13,767 nt of DNA from Candidatus Altarchaeales archaeon (GTDB lineage: Archaea > Altiarchaeota > Altiarchaeia > IMC4 > QMZM01): contig QMZJ01000015.1 of assembly GCA_003663115.1 (NCBI GenBank), forward strand, positions 1 through 13,767, in the 5' to 3' direction. Each line of letters begins with the position of its first letter. Position 1 is the first letter of the stretch. The notes under the pieces are model-generated. The model searched no databases. It worked only from the letters and a program-made list of their open reading frames with translations, and was not told the origin of the DNA. Positions 5,422-11,297 of this stretch are shown here, piece by piece. The position numbers were made by a program, and so were the translations under genes.

Positions 5422-5832
5422 ATGGCAAAGAAGGTATTCAAATACAGGGGTTACACCCTCGAGGAATTAAGAGTTATGTCCATGGATGAATTGGTAAAAA
5501 TAATGCCCTCTCGAGTGAGAAGGACATTACTCAGGGGTTTTACGGATCAGCAAAAAAAATTAATCCTGAGGGTGAGGAATGCTCAGAGGTCTATAAAGGA
5601 GGGCAAAAAACCAAAGCCGATACGTACACATTGCAGGGATATGCCCATACTTCCGGAGATGGTGGGTCTGGAATTTGAGATATATAATGGAAAGGAATTT
5701 AATAGAATAGAGATAAAACCAGAGATGATCGGTCAATATCTCGGTGAATTCGCCCCGACTAGAAAGCCCGTAAAGCACAGTGCTCCAGGAGTTGGTGCGA
5801 CGAGGTCGTCATTGTTTGTACCGATTAAGTAA
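5422..5832 (+). CDS. rps19: 30S ribosomal protein S19
   Basis: Small-subunit head protein contacting the A-site finger. The 136 residues match archaeal S15/S19: N-terminal MAKKVFKYRGYTLEELRVMSMDELVKIMPSRVRRTLLRG, then IRTHCRDMPILPEMVGLEFEIYNGKEF and the C-terminal signature YLGEFAPTRKPVKHSAPGVGATRSS. A GAGAGGTT element overlapping the L2 end can serve as Shine-Dalgarno. L22 starts 7 bases after its stop. Confidence 0.97.
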   Translation: MAKKVFKYRGYTLEELRVMSMDELVKIMPSRVRRTLLRGFTDQQKKLILRVRNAQRSIKEGKKPKPIRTHCRDMPILPEMVGLEFEIYNGKEFNRIEIKPEMIGQYLGEFAPTRKPVKHSAPGVGATRSSLFVPIK

Positions 5833-5839
5833 GATCAAG

Positions 5840-6301
5840 ATGAAGTTACACTACTCTCTAAAACCAAAAGATGAGAGCAGGATAGTAAAGGGTATGGGCA
5901 GAGATCTAAATATATCCTTTAAGCATGCCGTAGTGATATGTGATAAACTCAGGGGTATGATGCTAATGGATGCAATAAAACTCTTGGAGGCGGTAATAGC
6001 TCTCGAGAAGACGATACCATTCAAAAAATTTAAGAAAGGAACAGGTCACAGAAGGGGCATGGGCAAAGAAAACACTGGAAAGTATCCAAAGAAAGCAGCC
6101 AGTGGGATATTGAATGTATTGAGAAATCTGGAGACGAATGCGGATTACAAGGGACTGGATCCAGAGAAATTAAGGATAATCCACATACAGGCCCTGAAGG
6201 GAATTACCAGACTTAGGAGAAAACCAAAGGGGAGATGGGCCATCTGGAGATCTCAATTGGTTAATGTTCAGGCTATCGCGGAGGAGTCTGTAAAATCTTA
6301 A
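5840..6301 (+). CDS. rpl22: 50S ribosomal protein L22
   Basis: Exit-tunnel protein (eukaryotic uL22/L17). The ATG at 5840 gives a 153-residue protein starting MKLHYSLKPKDESRIVKGMGRDLNIS, the expected archaeal N-terminus. The frame is open further upstream to 5780, but those 20 residues lie inside S19 and are unlike the family. The core contains KHAVVICDKLRGMMLMDAIKLLE and the tunnel-loop region TGHRRGMGKENTGKYPKKAA; the C-terminus ends in a beta-hairpin-like GITRLRRKPKGRWAIWRSQLVNVQ. S3 begins 1 base after the stop. Confidence 0.96.
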   Translation: MKLHYSLKPKDESRIVKGMGRDLNISFKHAVVICDKLRGMMLMDAIKLLEAVIALEKTIPFKKFKKGTGHRRGMGKENTGKYPKKAASGILNVLRNLETNADYKGLDPEKLRIIHIQALKGITRLRRKPKGRWAIWRSQLVNVQAIAEESVKS

Positions 6302-6302
6302 A

Positions 6303-7133
6303 ATGGCGATGGAAAAGCGTTTTATCGAGGAGGGGAAAATTAGATCGGAGATAGAGAATTTCCTTAGAGGTGAGTTGAGTGGCGCCGGCTACTCTGGAAT
6401 GGATATTCAGAAGACACCTCTGGCAACCAGGATTATTTTATTTGTGGAAAAACCTCCCCTGGTCATCGGAAAGAAAGGTAAACGCATAAATAAGCTAACG
6501 ACATTCCTCAAGAACAAATATGGAATTGACAACCCCGCTATTGATGTTCAGAAGATCGAGAATCCAACTCTTGACCCAAATATTGTAGCGAGAAGGATTG
6601 CCCTCGCCCTTGAGAAGGGGATGAATCGAAGACGCATTGTATATAAAGCTTTAAGGGCAGTTATGGATTCCGGTGCAAGAGGTGTTGAGATAACCCTGTC
6701 CGGAAAGATCATTGGGAAGGGGGGTAGAGCCAGAGCAGAGAAATACTCCGAGGGTTATATGAAAAAGGCGGGGGATTCATTGAAATTTGTAAAGGTGGGT
6801 TCAACTCAGGCCTACTTAAAGGCGGGAATCATAGGTGTTACTGTGAGAATAGTTCCCCCGGACGTTGTTTTTCCCGACCAGATAGAGATTATTCCAAAAG
6901 AATCTGAAGAGAAGGCAGAGGTAGAGATTTCGGAGAAGGAAGCCGAGGCCAGAGAGAAGGCAGAGGAGGAGACCGGAGAGAAAAAAGAGACCGGAGAGAA
7001 AAAAGAGACCGGAGAGAAAAAAGAGACCGGAGAGAAAAAAGAGACCGGAGAGAAAAAAACGACAAAGAGGAAAGGTTCAAGCTCAAAGAAATCAAAGGAG
7101 AAAGATGAGAAATCAGAAACCGAAAAGAAGTGA
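6303..7133 (+). CDS. rps3: 30S ribosomal protein S3 with repetitive charged C-terminal tail
   Basis: Small-subunit protein at the mRNA entry channel. The first 200 residues are a normal archaeal S3: a type-II KH domain with the loop VIGKKG at 54-59, then the S3 C-terminal domain with SGARGVEITLSGKIIGKGGRARAEKYSEGYMKKAG. From about 200 to the end (276) the protein is a Glu/Lys-rich extension with five exact copies of ETGEKK (223-252) followed by a Lys/Ser-rich end. The frame stays intact, since the repeat unit is 18 bases. Start could be Met1 or Met3. Next comes a 60-base AT-rich gap with a palindrome and probable promoter before L29. Confidence 0.96.
   Translation: MAMEKRFIEEGKIRSEIENFLRGELSGAGYSGMDIQKTPLATRIILFVEKPPLVIGKKGKRINKLTTFLKNKYGIDNPAIDVQKIENPTLDPNIVARRIALALEKGMNRRRIVYKALRAVMDSGARGVEITLSGKIIGKGGRARAEKYSEGYMKKAGDSLKFVKVGSTQAYLKAGIIGVTVRIVPPDVVFPDQIEIIPKESEEKAEVEISEKEAEAREKAEEETGEKKETGEKKETGEKKETGEKKETGEKKTTKRKGSSSKKSKEKDEKSETEKK
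6969..7058 (+). repeat. Five perfect 18-base tandem repeats inside the S3 gene
   Basis: Five identical head-to-tail copies of an 18-base unit (GAGACCGGAGAGAAAAAA) encode (ETGEKK)5 in the S3 tail. The lack of any silent difference between copies suggests recent expansion by slippage or unequal exchange; copy number may vary between strains. Confidence 0.97.
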
Positions 7134-7193
7134 TGGGAATTTAATACATATTAATTCCATATTTATAAATCATTATTAAAAGATTATTAAAGA
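7134..7193 (+). promoter_or_regulatory. Palindrome and probable internal promoter before L29
   Basis: The gap holds a near-perfect palindrome at 7136-7158 (arms GGAATTTAATA and TATTAATTCC, one bulged T, CA centre) and then ATTTATAAAT at 7161-7170. The latter is a good archaeal TATA-box match, with its centre about 25-28 bases before the L29 ATG, so transcription could begin at or just before the start codon and give a leaderless mRNA. The palindrome could bind a regulator or end upstream transcripts. Function inferred. Confidence 0.5.
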
Positions 7194-7409
7194 ATGGCAA
7201 TATTGCGCGCTGATGAAATACGAGAGATGAATGCCGATGAATTGGATGAACATCTATTTGAATTAAAAAAGAATCTAATGAAGACCAAGGGGGTCTTAGC
7301 ATCGGGCGGGGTCCCCGAGGACGTTGGAAAGATCAAAGAAATAAGACATACGATTGCCAGGATTTTGACAATTAAAAAAGAAAAGGAGTTAAAAAAGAGA
7401 GAGAAATGA
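7194..7409 (+). CDS. rpl29: 50S ribosomal protein L29
   Basis: Short two-helix protein at the tunnel exit near L23, 71 residues. The start MAILRADEIREMNADELDEHLFELKKNLMKTKG and the second helix IKEIRHTIARILTIKKEKE are characteristic. It is followed by SUI1 with an ATGA stop-start overlap, indicating translational coupling. It probably also has its own promoter (see the element just upstream). Confidence 0.95.
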   Translation: MAILRADEIREMNADELDEHLFELKKNLMKTKGVLASGGVPEDVGKIKEIRHTIARILTIKKEKELKKREK

Positions 7410-7702
7410 ATTGTCCACGATGCGGACTTCCTGAGGAGTTATGCGTCTGTGACGAGATGACGAAGGAGGGTCAACGGATAAGAGTGCGCAGTGACAAAAG
7501 ACGTTATGGAAAGGTGGTGACCATCATTGATGGGTTTAAGGACGTCGATGTAGATAAGATCGCAAAGGACTTAAAGAAAAGATTGGCGTGCGGCGGTACA
7601 TCAAAGAACGACAAGATCGAATTGCAGGGAGACCATACTCATAAGATGAAAGATATCCTGATCGAAATGGGTTTCTCTGGAAATATGATAGATATCGCAT
7701 AA
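7406..7702 (+). CDS. Translation initiation factor SUI1/eIF1 homologue
   Basis: Archaeal aIF1 that monitors start-codon selection on the small subunit. The 98-residue protein begins with a small zinc-knuckle-like motif MNCPRCGLPEELCVCDE (Cys3, Cys6, Cys13, Cys15). It continues into the SUI1 fold with IRVRSDKRRYGKVVTIIDGF, the conserved LKKRLACGGTSKND segment and IELQGDHTHKMKDILIEMGF. Its place between L29 and Rnp1 is the normal euryarchaeal order. The ATG overlaps the L29 stop by 4 bases. Confidence 0.95.
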   Translation: MNCPRCGLPEELCVCDEMTKEGQRIRVRSDKRRYGKVVTIIDGFKDVDVDKIAKDLKKRLACGGTSKNDKIELQGDHTHKMKDILIEMGFSGNMIDIA

Positions 7703-7738
7703 ACCCTCTCACCATTTCTGGGAATTCGGGAAGTGAGG

Positions 7739-8020
7739 ATGATCACCCCTTACAACGTCTTACGTCACGAATTGACGGGCTTGAATGCCAGAGTAGTTGA
7801 TGCCACTCATGAGGGTTATAAATGTAGCGGGAGAATAGTTGGTGAGACCAGAAATACGATAAAGATCGAGCAGAAAGGGAAGGTAAAGACACTACCCAAG
7901 GATTGCATTGTCCTCGATTTAGCTCTTCCAGATAAGTGCATAGTTAGAATTGATGGGAAACTCTTGGTTTCAAGACCCGAGGATCGGATAAAAAAGAGAT
8001 ACAGGATAAAATTCGTATAA
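7739..8020 (+). CDS. rnp1: RNase P protein component Rpp29/Pop4 (Rnp1)
   Basis: One of the archaeal RNase P protein subunits; it stimulates the catalytic RNA that trims tRNA 5' leaders. I prefer the ATG at 7739, which gives the family-typical MITPYNVLRHELTGLNARVVDA and a 93-residue protein. A GTG two codons upstream (7733) is the alternative, because the GTGAGG preceding the ATG is too close to act as its ribosome-binding site. The Sm-like barrel is visible in YKCSGRIVGETRNTIKIEQKGKVKTLPKDCIVLDL, with a basic tail RPEDRIKKRYRIKF. S17 starts 7 bases after its stop. Confidence 0.92.
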   Translation: MITPYNVLRHELTGLNARVVDATHEGYKCSGRIVGETRNTIKIEQKGKVKTLPKDCIVLDLALPDKCIVRIDGKLLVSRPEDRIKKRYRIKFV

Positions 8021-8027
8021 CAGAAAA

Positions 8028-8339
8028 ATGACGAGAAAATCCACGAAAAAAAAGGAGCCGATCTGTAATGATGTTAACTGTCCCATACATGGGACCCTGT
8101 CGACCAGGGGCATAGTCCTGGAGGGTGTTGTAACATCCGATAAGATGGATGGTACCGTTATTGTACAGAGAAATTACCGGATAAAAGTAAAGAAATACAA
8201 CCGATACAAATCCGCAAAATCGAGGATACCAGCCCATAATCCGCCATGTATAAATGCTAAAACAGGCGATAAGGTTCGCATCATGGAATGTAGAAAGCTG
8301 AGTAAGACTGTAAGCTTCGTAGTTATAGAAAAAATATAG
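8028..8339 (+). CDS. rps17: 30S ribosomal protein S17
   Basis: Primary 16S-binding OB-fold protein, 103 residues. Archaeal features are the Cys-containing N-terminal part CNDVNCPIHGTLSTRG, followed by the core VTSDKMDGTVIVQRNYRIKVKKYNRYKSAKSRIPAHNPP and AKTGDKVRIMECRKLSKTVSFVVIE. It lies between Rnp1 and L14 with short spacers (7 and 11 bases). Confidence 0.97.
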   Translation: MTRKSTKKKEPICNDVNCPIHGTLSTRGIVLEGVVTSDKMDGTVIVQRNYRIKVKKYNRYKSAKSRIPAHNPPCINAKTGDKVRIMECRKLSKTVSFVVIEKI

Positions 8340-8350
8340 ACCCGCTGAAA

Positions 8351-8788
8351 ATGGCAAAACCACTTGGTGTAATGAAGAATCTGCCTCTGGGGAAGGCTGT
8401 ACCAGCAAATATAACGAGGGCACTGCCAGTTGGTGCAAGACTAAATTGTGCGGACAATACAGGGGCAAAGGAACTTGAGATAATAGCAGTTAGAAGCTAT
8501 AAAGGGGTGAGGAGGAGATGTCCAAAAGCCGGCGTTGCCGATCTGGTTGTGGCCAGTGTGAAGAAGGGCCGTGTGGATATGAGAAAGCAGGTGGTCCTGG
8601 CCGTTATAGTCAGGCAGAAAAAGGCATACACCCGTTATAATGGATCAAAGATAAGGTTTGAGGACAATGCGGCAGTTATCGTCAGCGAGGATGGAATCCC
8701 AAAGGGGACGGAGATAAAAACTGCTATAGCGAGAGAGGCTGCAGAGCGATGGAATAAAATAGGGTCTATAGCCAGCATTATAGTTTAA
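8351..8788 (+). CDS. rpl14: 50S ribosomal protein L14
   Basis: Five-stranded barrel protein at the subunit interface. The conserved part starts at ITRALPVGARLNCADNTGAKELEIIAVRSYKGVRRRCPKAGVADLV and runs to the C-terminal IASIIV. The full 145-residue frame is about a dozen residues longer at the N-terminus than most archaeal L14 proteins (about 132). The ATG at 8372 (MKNLPLG) would remove seven residues and cannot be excluded. L24 follows after 7 bases. Confidence 0.96.
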   Translation: MAKPLGVMKNLPLGKAVPANITRALPVGARLNCADNTGAKELEIIAVRSYKGVRRRCPKAGVADLVVASVKKGRVDMRKQVVLAVIVRQKKAYTRYNGSKIRFEDNAAVIVSEDGIPKGTEIKTAIAREAAERWNKIGSIASIIV

Positions 8789-8795
8789 GGTCAAG

Positions 8796-9164
8796 ATGAA
8801 ACAACCTAGCTCACAAAAACCAAGAAAGCAGAGAAAATGGAGACAAAATGCACCACTTCATCGCAGGAGGAAGATGGTTGCTTCGACTTTAAGCAGGGAA
8901 TTAAGAGAGAAATACAACCGCAGGAATCTACCCGTACGTAAAGGAGATAAAGTAAAGATCATGCGTGGCGAGTTCAAAGGAGATGAGGGGGAGGTTACCA
9001 GAGTAGATCCAAAAAATTACAAGATCTACGTAGAGGGAATAAATATCAAGAAGTCTGATGGTACCGATGTTGAAAGGGCTATCGATCCATCGAATGTTAT
9101 GATAACTGATTTATACATTGAAGATAAAAAAAGGAGAGAGATCCTGGAAAGAAAGATAAGATAA
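8796..9164 (+). CDS. rpl24: 50S ribosomal protein L24
   Basis: Assembly initiator of the large subunit and tunnel-exit protein, 122 residues. A basic N-terminal arm (QKPRKQRKWRQNAPLHRRRK) is followed by the archaeal SRELREKYNRRNLPVRKGDKV. The KOW motif occupies about residues 48-76, with RGEFKGDEGEVTRVD; ATNVM-type C-terminal sequence appears as DPSNVMITDLY. The stop is separated by 1 base from the S4e ATG. Confidence 0.97.
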   Translation: MKQPSSQKPRKQRKWRQNAPLHRRRKMVASTLSRELREKYNRRNLPVRKGDKVKIMRGEFKGDEGEVTRVDPKNYKIYVEGINIKKSDGTDVERAIDPSNVMITDLYIEDKKRREILERKIR

Positions 9165-9165
9165 A

Positions 9166-9828
9166 ATGCATACGAAGAGAATAGCCTCTGGCTATGGAAA
9201 AAAACCGAAGTGGGTGGTTACACCAAGGGGGCCACATCGTAAGGAGGAGAGCATACCCCTCCTAATGGTTGTAAGAGACATACTGAAATATGCCGATAAT
9301 GCGAGGGAGGCCAGGAGGATAATAAATAAGGGTATGATTCTGGTTGATAAAAAACCGAGAAAGGATCCGAGATACGGTGTAGGTTTGATGGATGTCATTG
9401 AGATACCGAAAACGGGGGAGTATTTTAGGGTTCTTCCGGGCAAAAAAAGACACGTAATAAAGAAAATAAACGAGAAAGAATCCAACATAAAACCATGCAA
9501 GATCATCGATAAGAGGTTGGTCAAAAAAGGTCGCATACAGCTGAATCTACACGATGGTGGCAATATCCTAGTTGATGATAATAAATATAAACCTGGGGAT
9601 ACTGTTATACTTGAATTACCCGACAGGAAGATAAAGGACTGGATCAAGTTTGAGAGAGGGAATGTTGCCATGATCGTCAGGGGAAGGCATAGTGGCGATA
9701 CGGGCAAGATCGATGAAATATTTCCGGGAAGTGCTATCCATAAATCGCTTACGACGATGGGGGATTTACAAACATTGACGGAATATATCTTCGTCATAGG
9801 CAGGGATAAACCCATGATAGAGACATAA
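9166..9828 (+). CDS. rps4e: 30S ribosomal protein S4e
   Basis: Archaeal/eukaryotic-specific small-subunit protein, 220 residues, a little shorter than the common 235-245. The N-terminus reads MHTKRIASGYGKKPKWVVTPRGPHRKEESIPL; an S4-type RNA-binding segment follows around 35-80 (LKYADNAREARRIINKGMILVDKKPRKDPRYGVGLMDVI); a KOW-type motif lies near 165-190 (GNVAMIVRGRHSGDTGKIDEI); and the C-terminus FVIGRDKPMIET matches the family end. After its stop comes the duplicated L5 start region. Confidence 0.96.
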   Translation: MHTKRIASGYGKKPKWVVTPRGPHRKEESIPLLMVVRDILKYADNAREARRIINKGMILVDKKPRKDPRYGVGLMDVIEIPKTGEYFRVLPGKKRHVIKKINEKESNIKPCKIIDKRLVKKGRIQLNLHDGGNILVDDNKYKPGDTVILELPDRKIKDWIKFERGNVAMIVRGRHSGDTGKIDEIFPGSAIHKSLTTMGDLQTLTEYIFVIGRDKPMIET

Positions 9829-9835
9829 ATTGGAA

Positions 9836-9992
9836 ATAGAATGAAGTACAAGAACCCCATGCAGGAGCCTTTTTCTTTAGAAAAGAAAAAGCCTCGGGAA
9901 AAAGAAATGGAATTCAGCGGGCTGGATCGGGGAGCAGGGCCCAGAACAAGGTCAGGGTGAAGATAGAATGAAGTACAAGAACCCCATGCAGG
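9836..9992 (+). repeat. 30-base direct repeat of the L5 gene start flanking a 97-base insert
   Basis: Positions 9836-9865 and 9963-9992 are identical over 30 bases (period 127). Each copy contains ATAGA followed by the first eight codons of L5 (MKYKNPMQ). Between them is a 97-base insert (9866-9962). At its left junction is an imperfect hairpin 9865-9895: ten paired bases CTTTTTCTTT / AAAGAAAAAG, loop AGA, a C-C mismatch and three more pairs. The rest of the insert is G-rich, with a GGGCCC palindrome. The layout parallels the L3-L4 array although the insert sequence differs. Seen directly. Confidence 0.95.
9841..9960 (+). other. Decoy 39-codon frame starting with the L5 N-terminus
   Basis: The upstream copy of the L5 start opens a frame that reads MKYKNPMQ and then diverges into a charged sequence (EPFSLEKKKPREKEMEF...) ending at a TGA at 9958-9960. 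That is 7 bases before the authentic L5 ATG at 9968. It begins 12 bases after the S4e stop. It may be translated and pass ribosomes on to L5, or it may be a non-functional by-product of an insertion. No recognised domain. Confidence 0.55.
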
Positions 9993-10486
9993 TTCCCAGA
10001 ATAGAGAAGGTTGTGGTGAATATAGGGGTGGGAGAATCTGGAGAGAAATTAATAAAGGCAGAGAAATTGCTGGAGAGATTGACACAGAGGAAACCGATCA
10101 GAACGATCTCGAAACACAAGATCCCATCTTGGGGTTTAAAGAAGGGGGATCCAATAGGCTGCAAGGTAACTCTCCGCGGGAAGGAGGCCGAGGAATTCCT
10201 AAAACGGGGTTTTTCTGCAGTAGATAATCAGATAAGTGAGTCAAATTTCGACGAGCATGGAAATTTATCCTTTGGTATTCGTGAATACATAGACATTCCT
10301 GGGGTAAAGTACGATCCCGATATAGGCATATTTGGCATGGACATCGCGGTGACGATAGAAAGACCCGGCTACAGGATAAAGAGGAGAAGACTGAAAAGAA
10401 GAAAAATACCCAGCAGGAATTTGATATCAAAGGAGGAATCCATCGAATTTATAAAGAAGAAATTCGGTATAAATATTTTATCCTAG
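9968..10486 (+). CDS. rpl5: 50S ribosomal protein L5
   Basis: 5S rRNA-binding protein of the central protuberance. The ATG at 9968 leads into MKYKNPMQVPRIEKVVVNIGVGESGEKLIKAEKLLE, the expected archaeal N-terminus, and a full-length 172-residue protein. Other conserved parts are RKPIRTISKHKIPSWGLKKGDPIGCKVTLRG and the C-terminal GIREYIDIPGVKYDPDIGIFGMDIAVTIERPGYRIKRRR. The same first eight codons occur 127 bases upstream, but that copy is stopped by TGA. S14 follows after 7 bases. Confidence 0.97.
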   Translation: MKYKNPMQVPRIEKVVVNIGVGESGEKLIKAEKLLERLTQRKPIRTISKHKIPSWGLKKGDPIGCKVTLRGKEAEEFLKRGFSAVDNQISESNFDEHGNLSFGIREYIDIPGVKYDPDIGIFGMDIAVTIERPGYRIKRRRLKRRKIPSRNLISKEESIEFIKKKFGINILS

Positions 10487-10493
10487 ATTTACA

Positions 10494-10646
10494 ATGGCAA
10501 AAAAGAATAAGAAGTTTGATGCCAGAAATCTGAGATGCCTGGTATGTGGAACTCACAGGGGTATAATCCACAAGTATGGACTGAATATCTGTAGGAGGTG
10601 CTTTAGAGAAGACGCCCTTAGAATCGGTTTCAGGAAATACAGTTAA
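10494..10646 (+). CDS. rps14: 30S ribosomal protein S14 (zinc type)
   Basis: Very short gene of 50 codons. The protein begins MAKKNKKFDARNLRCLVCGT and has two CxxC pairs, Cys15/Cys18 and Cys33/Cys36, the zinc-binding arrangement of archaeal S14/S29, followed by the family ending RKYS. S14 sits in the small-subunit head beside S3 and S19. It lies between L5 (7-base spacer) and S7 (2-base spacer). In most euryarchaea S8 would come next; here the spc-type gene series ends with this gene. Confidence 0.95.
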   Translation: MAKKNKKFDARNLRCLVCGTHRGIIHKYGLNICRRCFREDALRIGFRKYS

Positions 10647-10648
10647 AA

Positions 10649-11254
10649 ATGGAGATAAAACTATTCGGGAGATGGAGTTTTGAAAACATAGATGTCAAGG
10701 ATGAGGGATTGAAGAGGTATATATCCCTCGAACCAGTTTATATCCCACACACTTCTGGGAGACTTGTTGGAAAGCAATTTGGAAAGAGCAGGATGAACAT
10801 AGTTGAAAGACTGGTCAACAAGATAATGCGCTCCGGTCAGGGAACGAAGAAGGTGGCCGGTAAATATATACGCGGAGGGGGTAACACGGGGAAGAAGCAG
10901 ACCGCGATCAAGATTGTTAAGAACGCATTCGAGATCATTGAAAAGAGGACAAAGAAAAACCCGATTCAGGTCTTTGTTAATTCCCTGATCAATGCCGGAC
11001 CGAGGGAGGAAACCACAACGATCATCTATGGTGGAATTCGCTATCATCAGGCCGTTGATGTCTCACCACAGAGGAGGGTCGACTTCGCCCTCAAGTATAT
11101 AGCTCTTGGAGCATTTGCAACGGCATTTAATTCAAAGAAACCAATTGAGGAGTGTCTGGCAGATGAAATCATATGGGCATCAGATTCTGATACAAAGAGT
11201 TATGCAATCCAGAGAAAGGAAGAGATAGAACGCATAGCCCAGTCGTCCAGATAA
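10649..11254 (+). CDS. rps7: 30S ribosomal protein S7
   Basis: Nucleates assembly of the small-subunit head and contacts E-site tRNA. The 201-residue protein is the archaeal long form: N-terminal LFGRWSFENIDVKDEGLKRYISLEPVYIPHTSGR, then KSRMNIVERLVNKIMRSGQ, the conserved NPIQVFVNSLINAGPREETTTI with the GGIRYHQAVDVSPQRRVDFALKYI segment, and C-terminal YAIQRKEEIERIAQSSR. It begins 2 bases after S14, so it now belongs to the S10/spc transcript. S12, its usual upstream neighbour, is not in the window; EF-2, its usual downstream neighbour, is. Confidence 0.97.
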   Translation: MEIKLFGRWSFENIDVKDEGLKRYISLEPVYIPHTSGRLVGKQFGKSRMNIVERLVNKIMRSGQGTKKVAGKYIRGGGNTGKKQTAIKIVKNAFEIIEKRTKKNPIQVFVNSLINAGPREETTTIIYGGIRYHQAVDVSPQRRVDFALKYIALGAFATAFNSKKPIEECLADEIIWASDSDTKSYAIQRKEEIERIAQSSR

Positions 11255-11297
11255 TTTACCAAATTCTGATACTTGTTAAATTTTGGAGCTATTTAAA

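Noticed and set aside
9841..9960. Genuine small ribosomal or regulatory protein in the S4e-L5 gap
   Set aside because: Only its first eight codons match L5, the rest has no recognised domain; better explained as the product of a duplicated start plus insert, so it is listed as a decoy frame.
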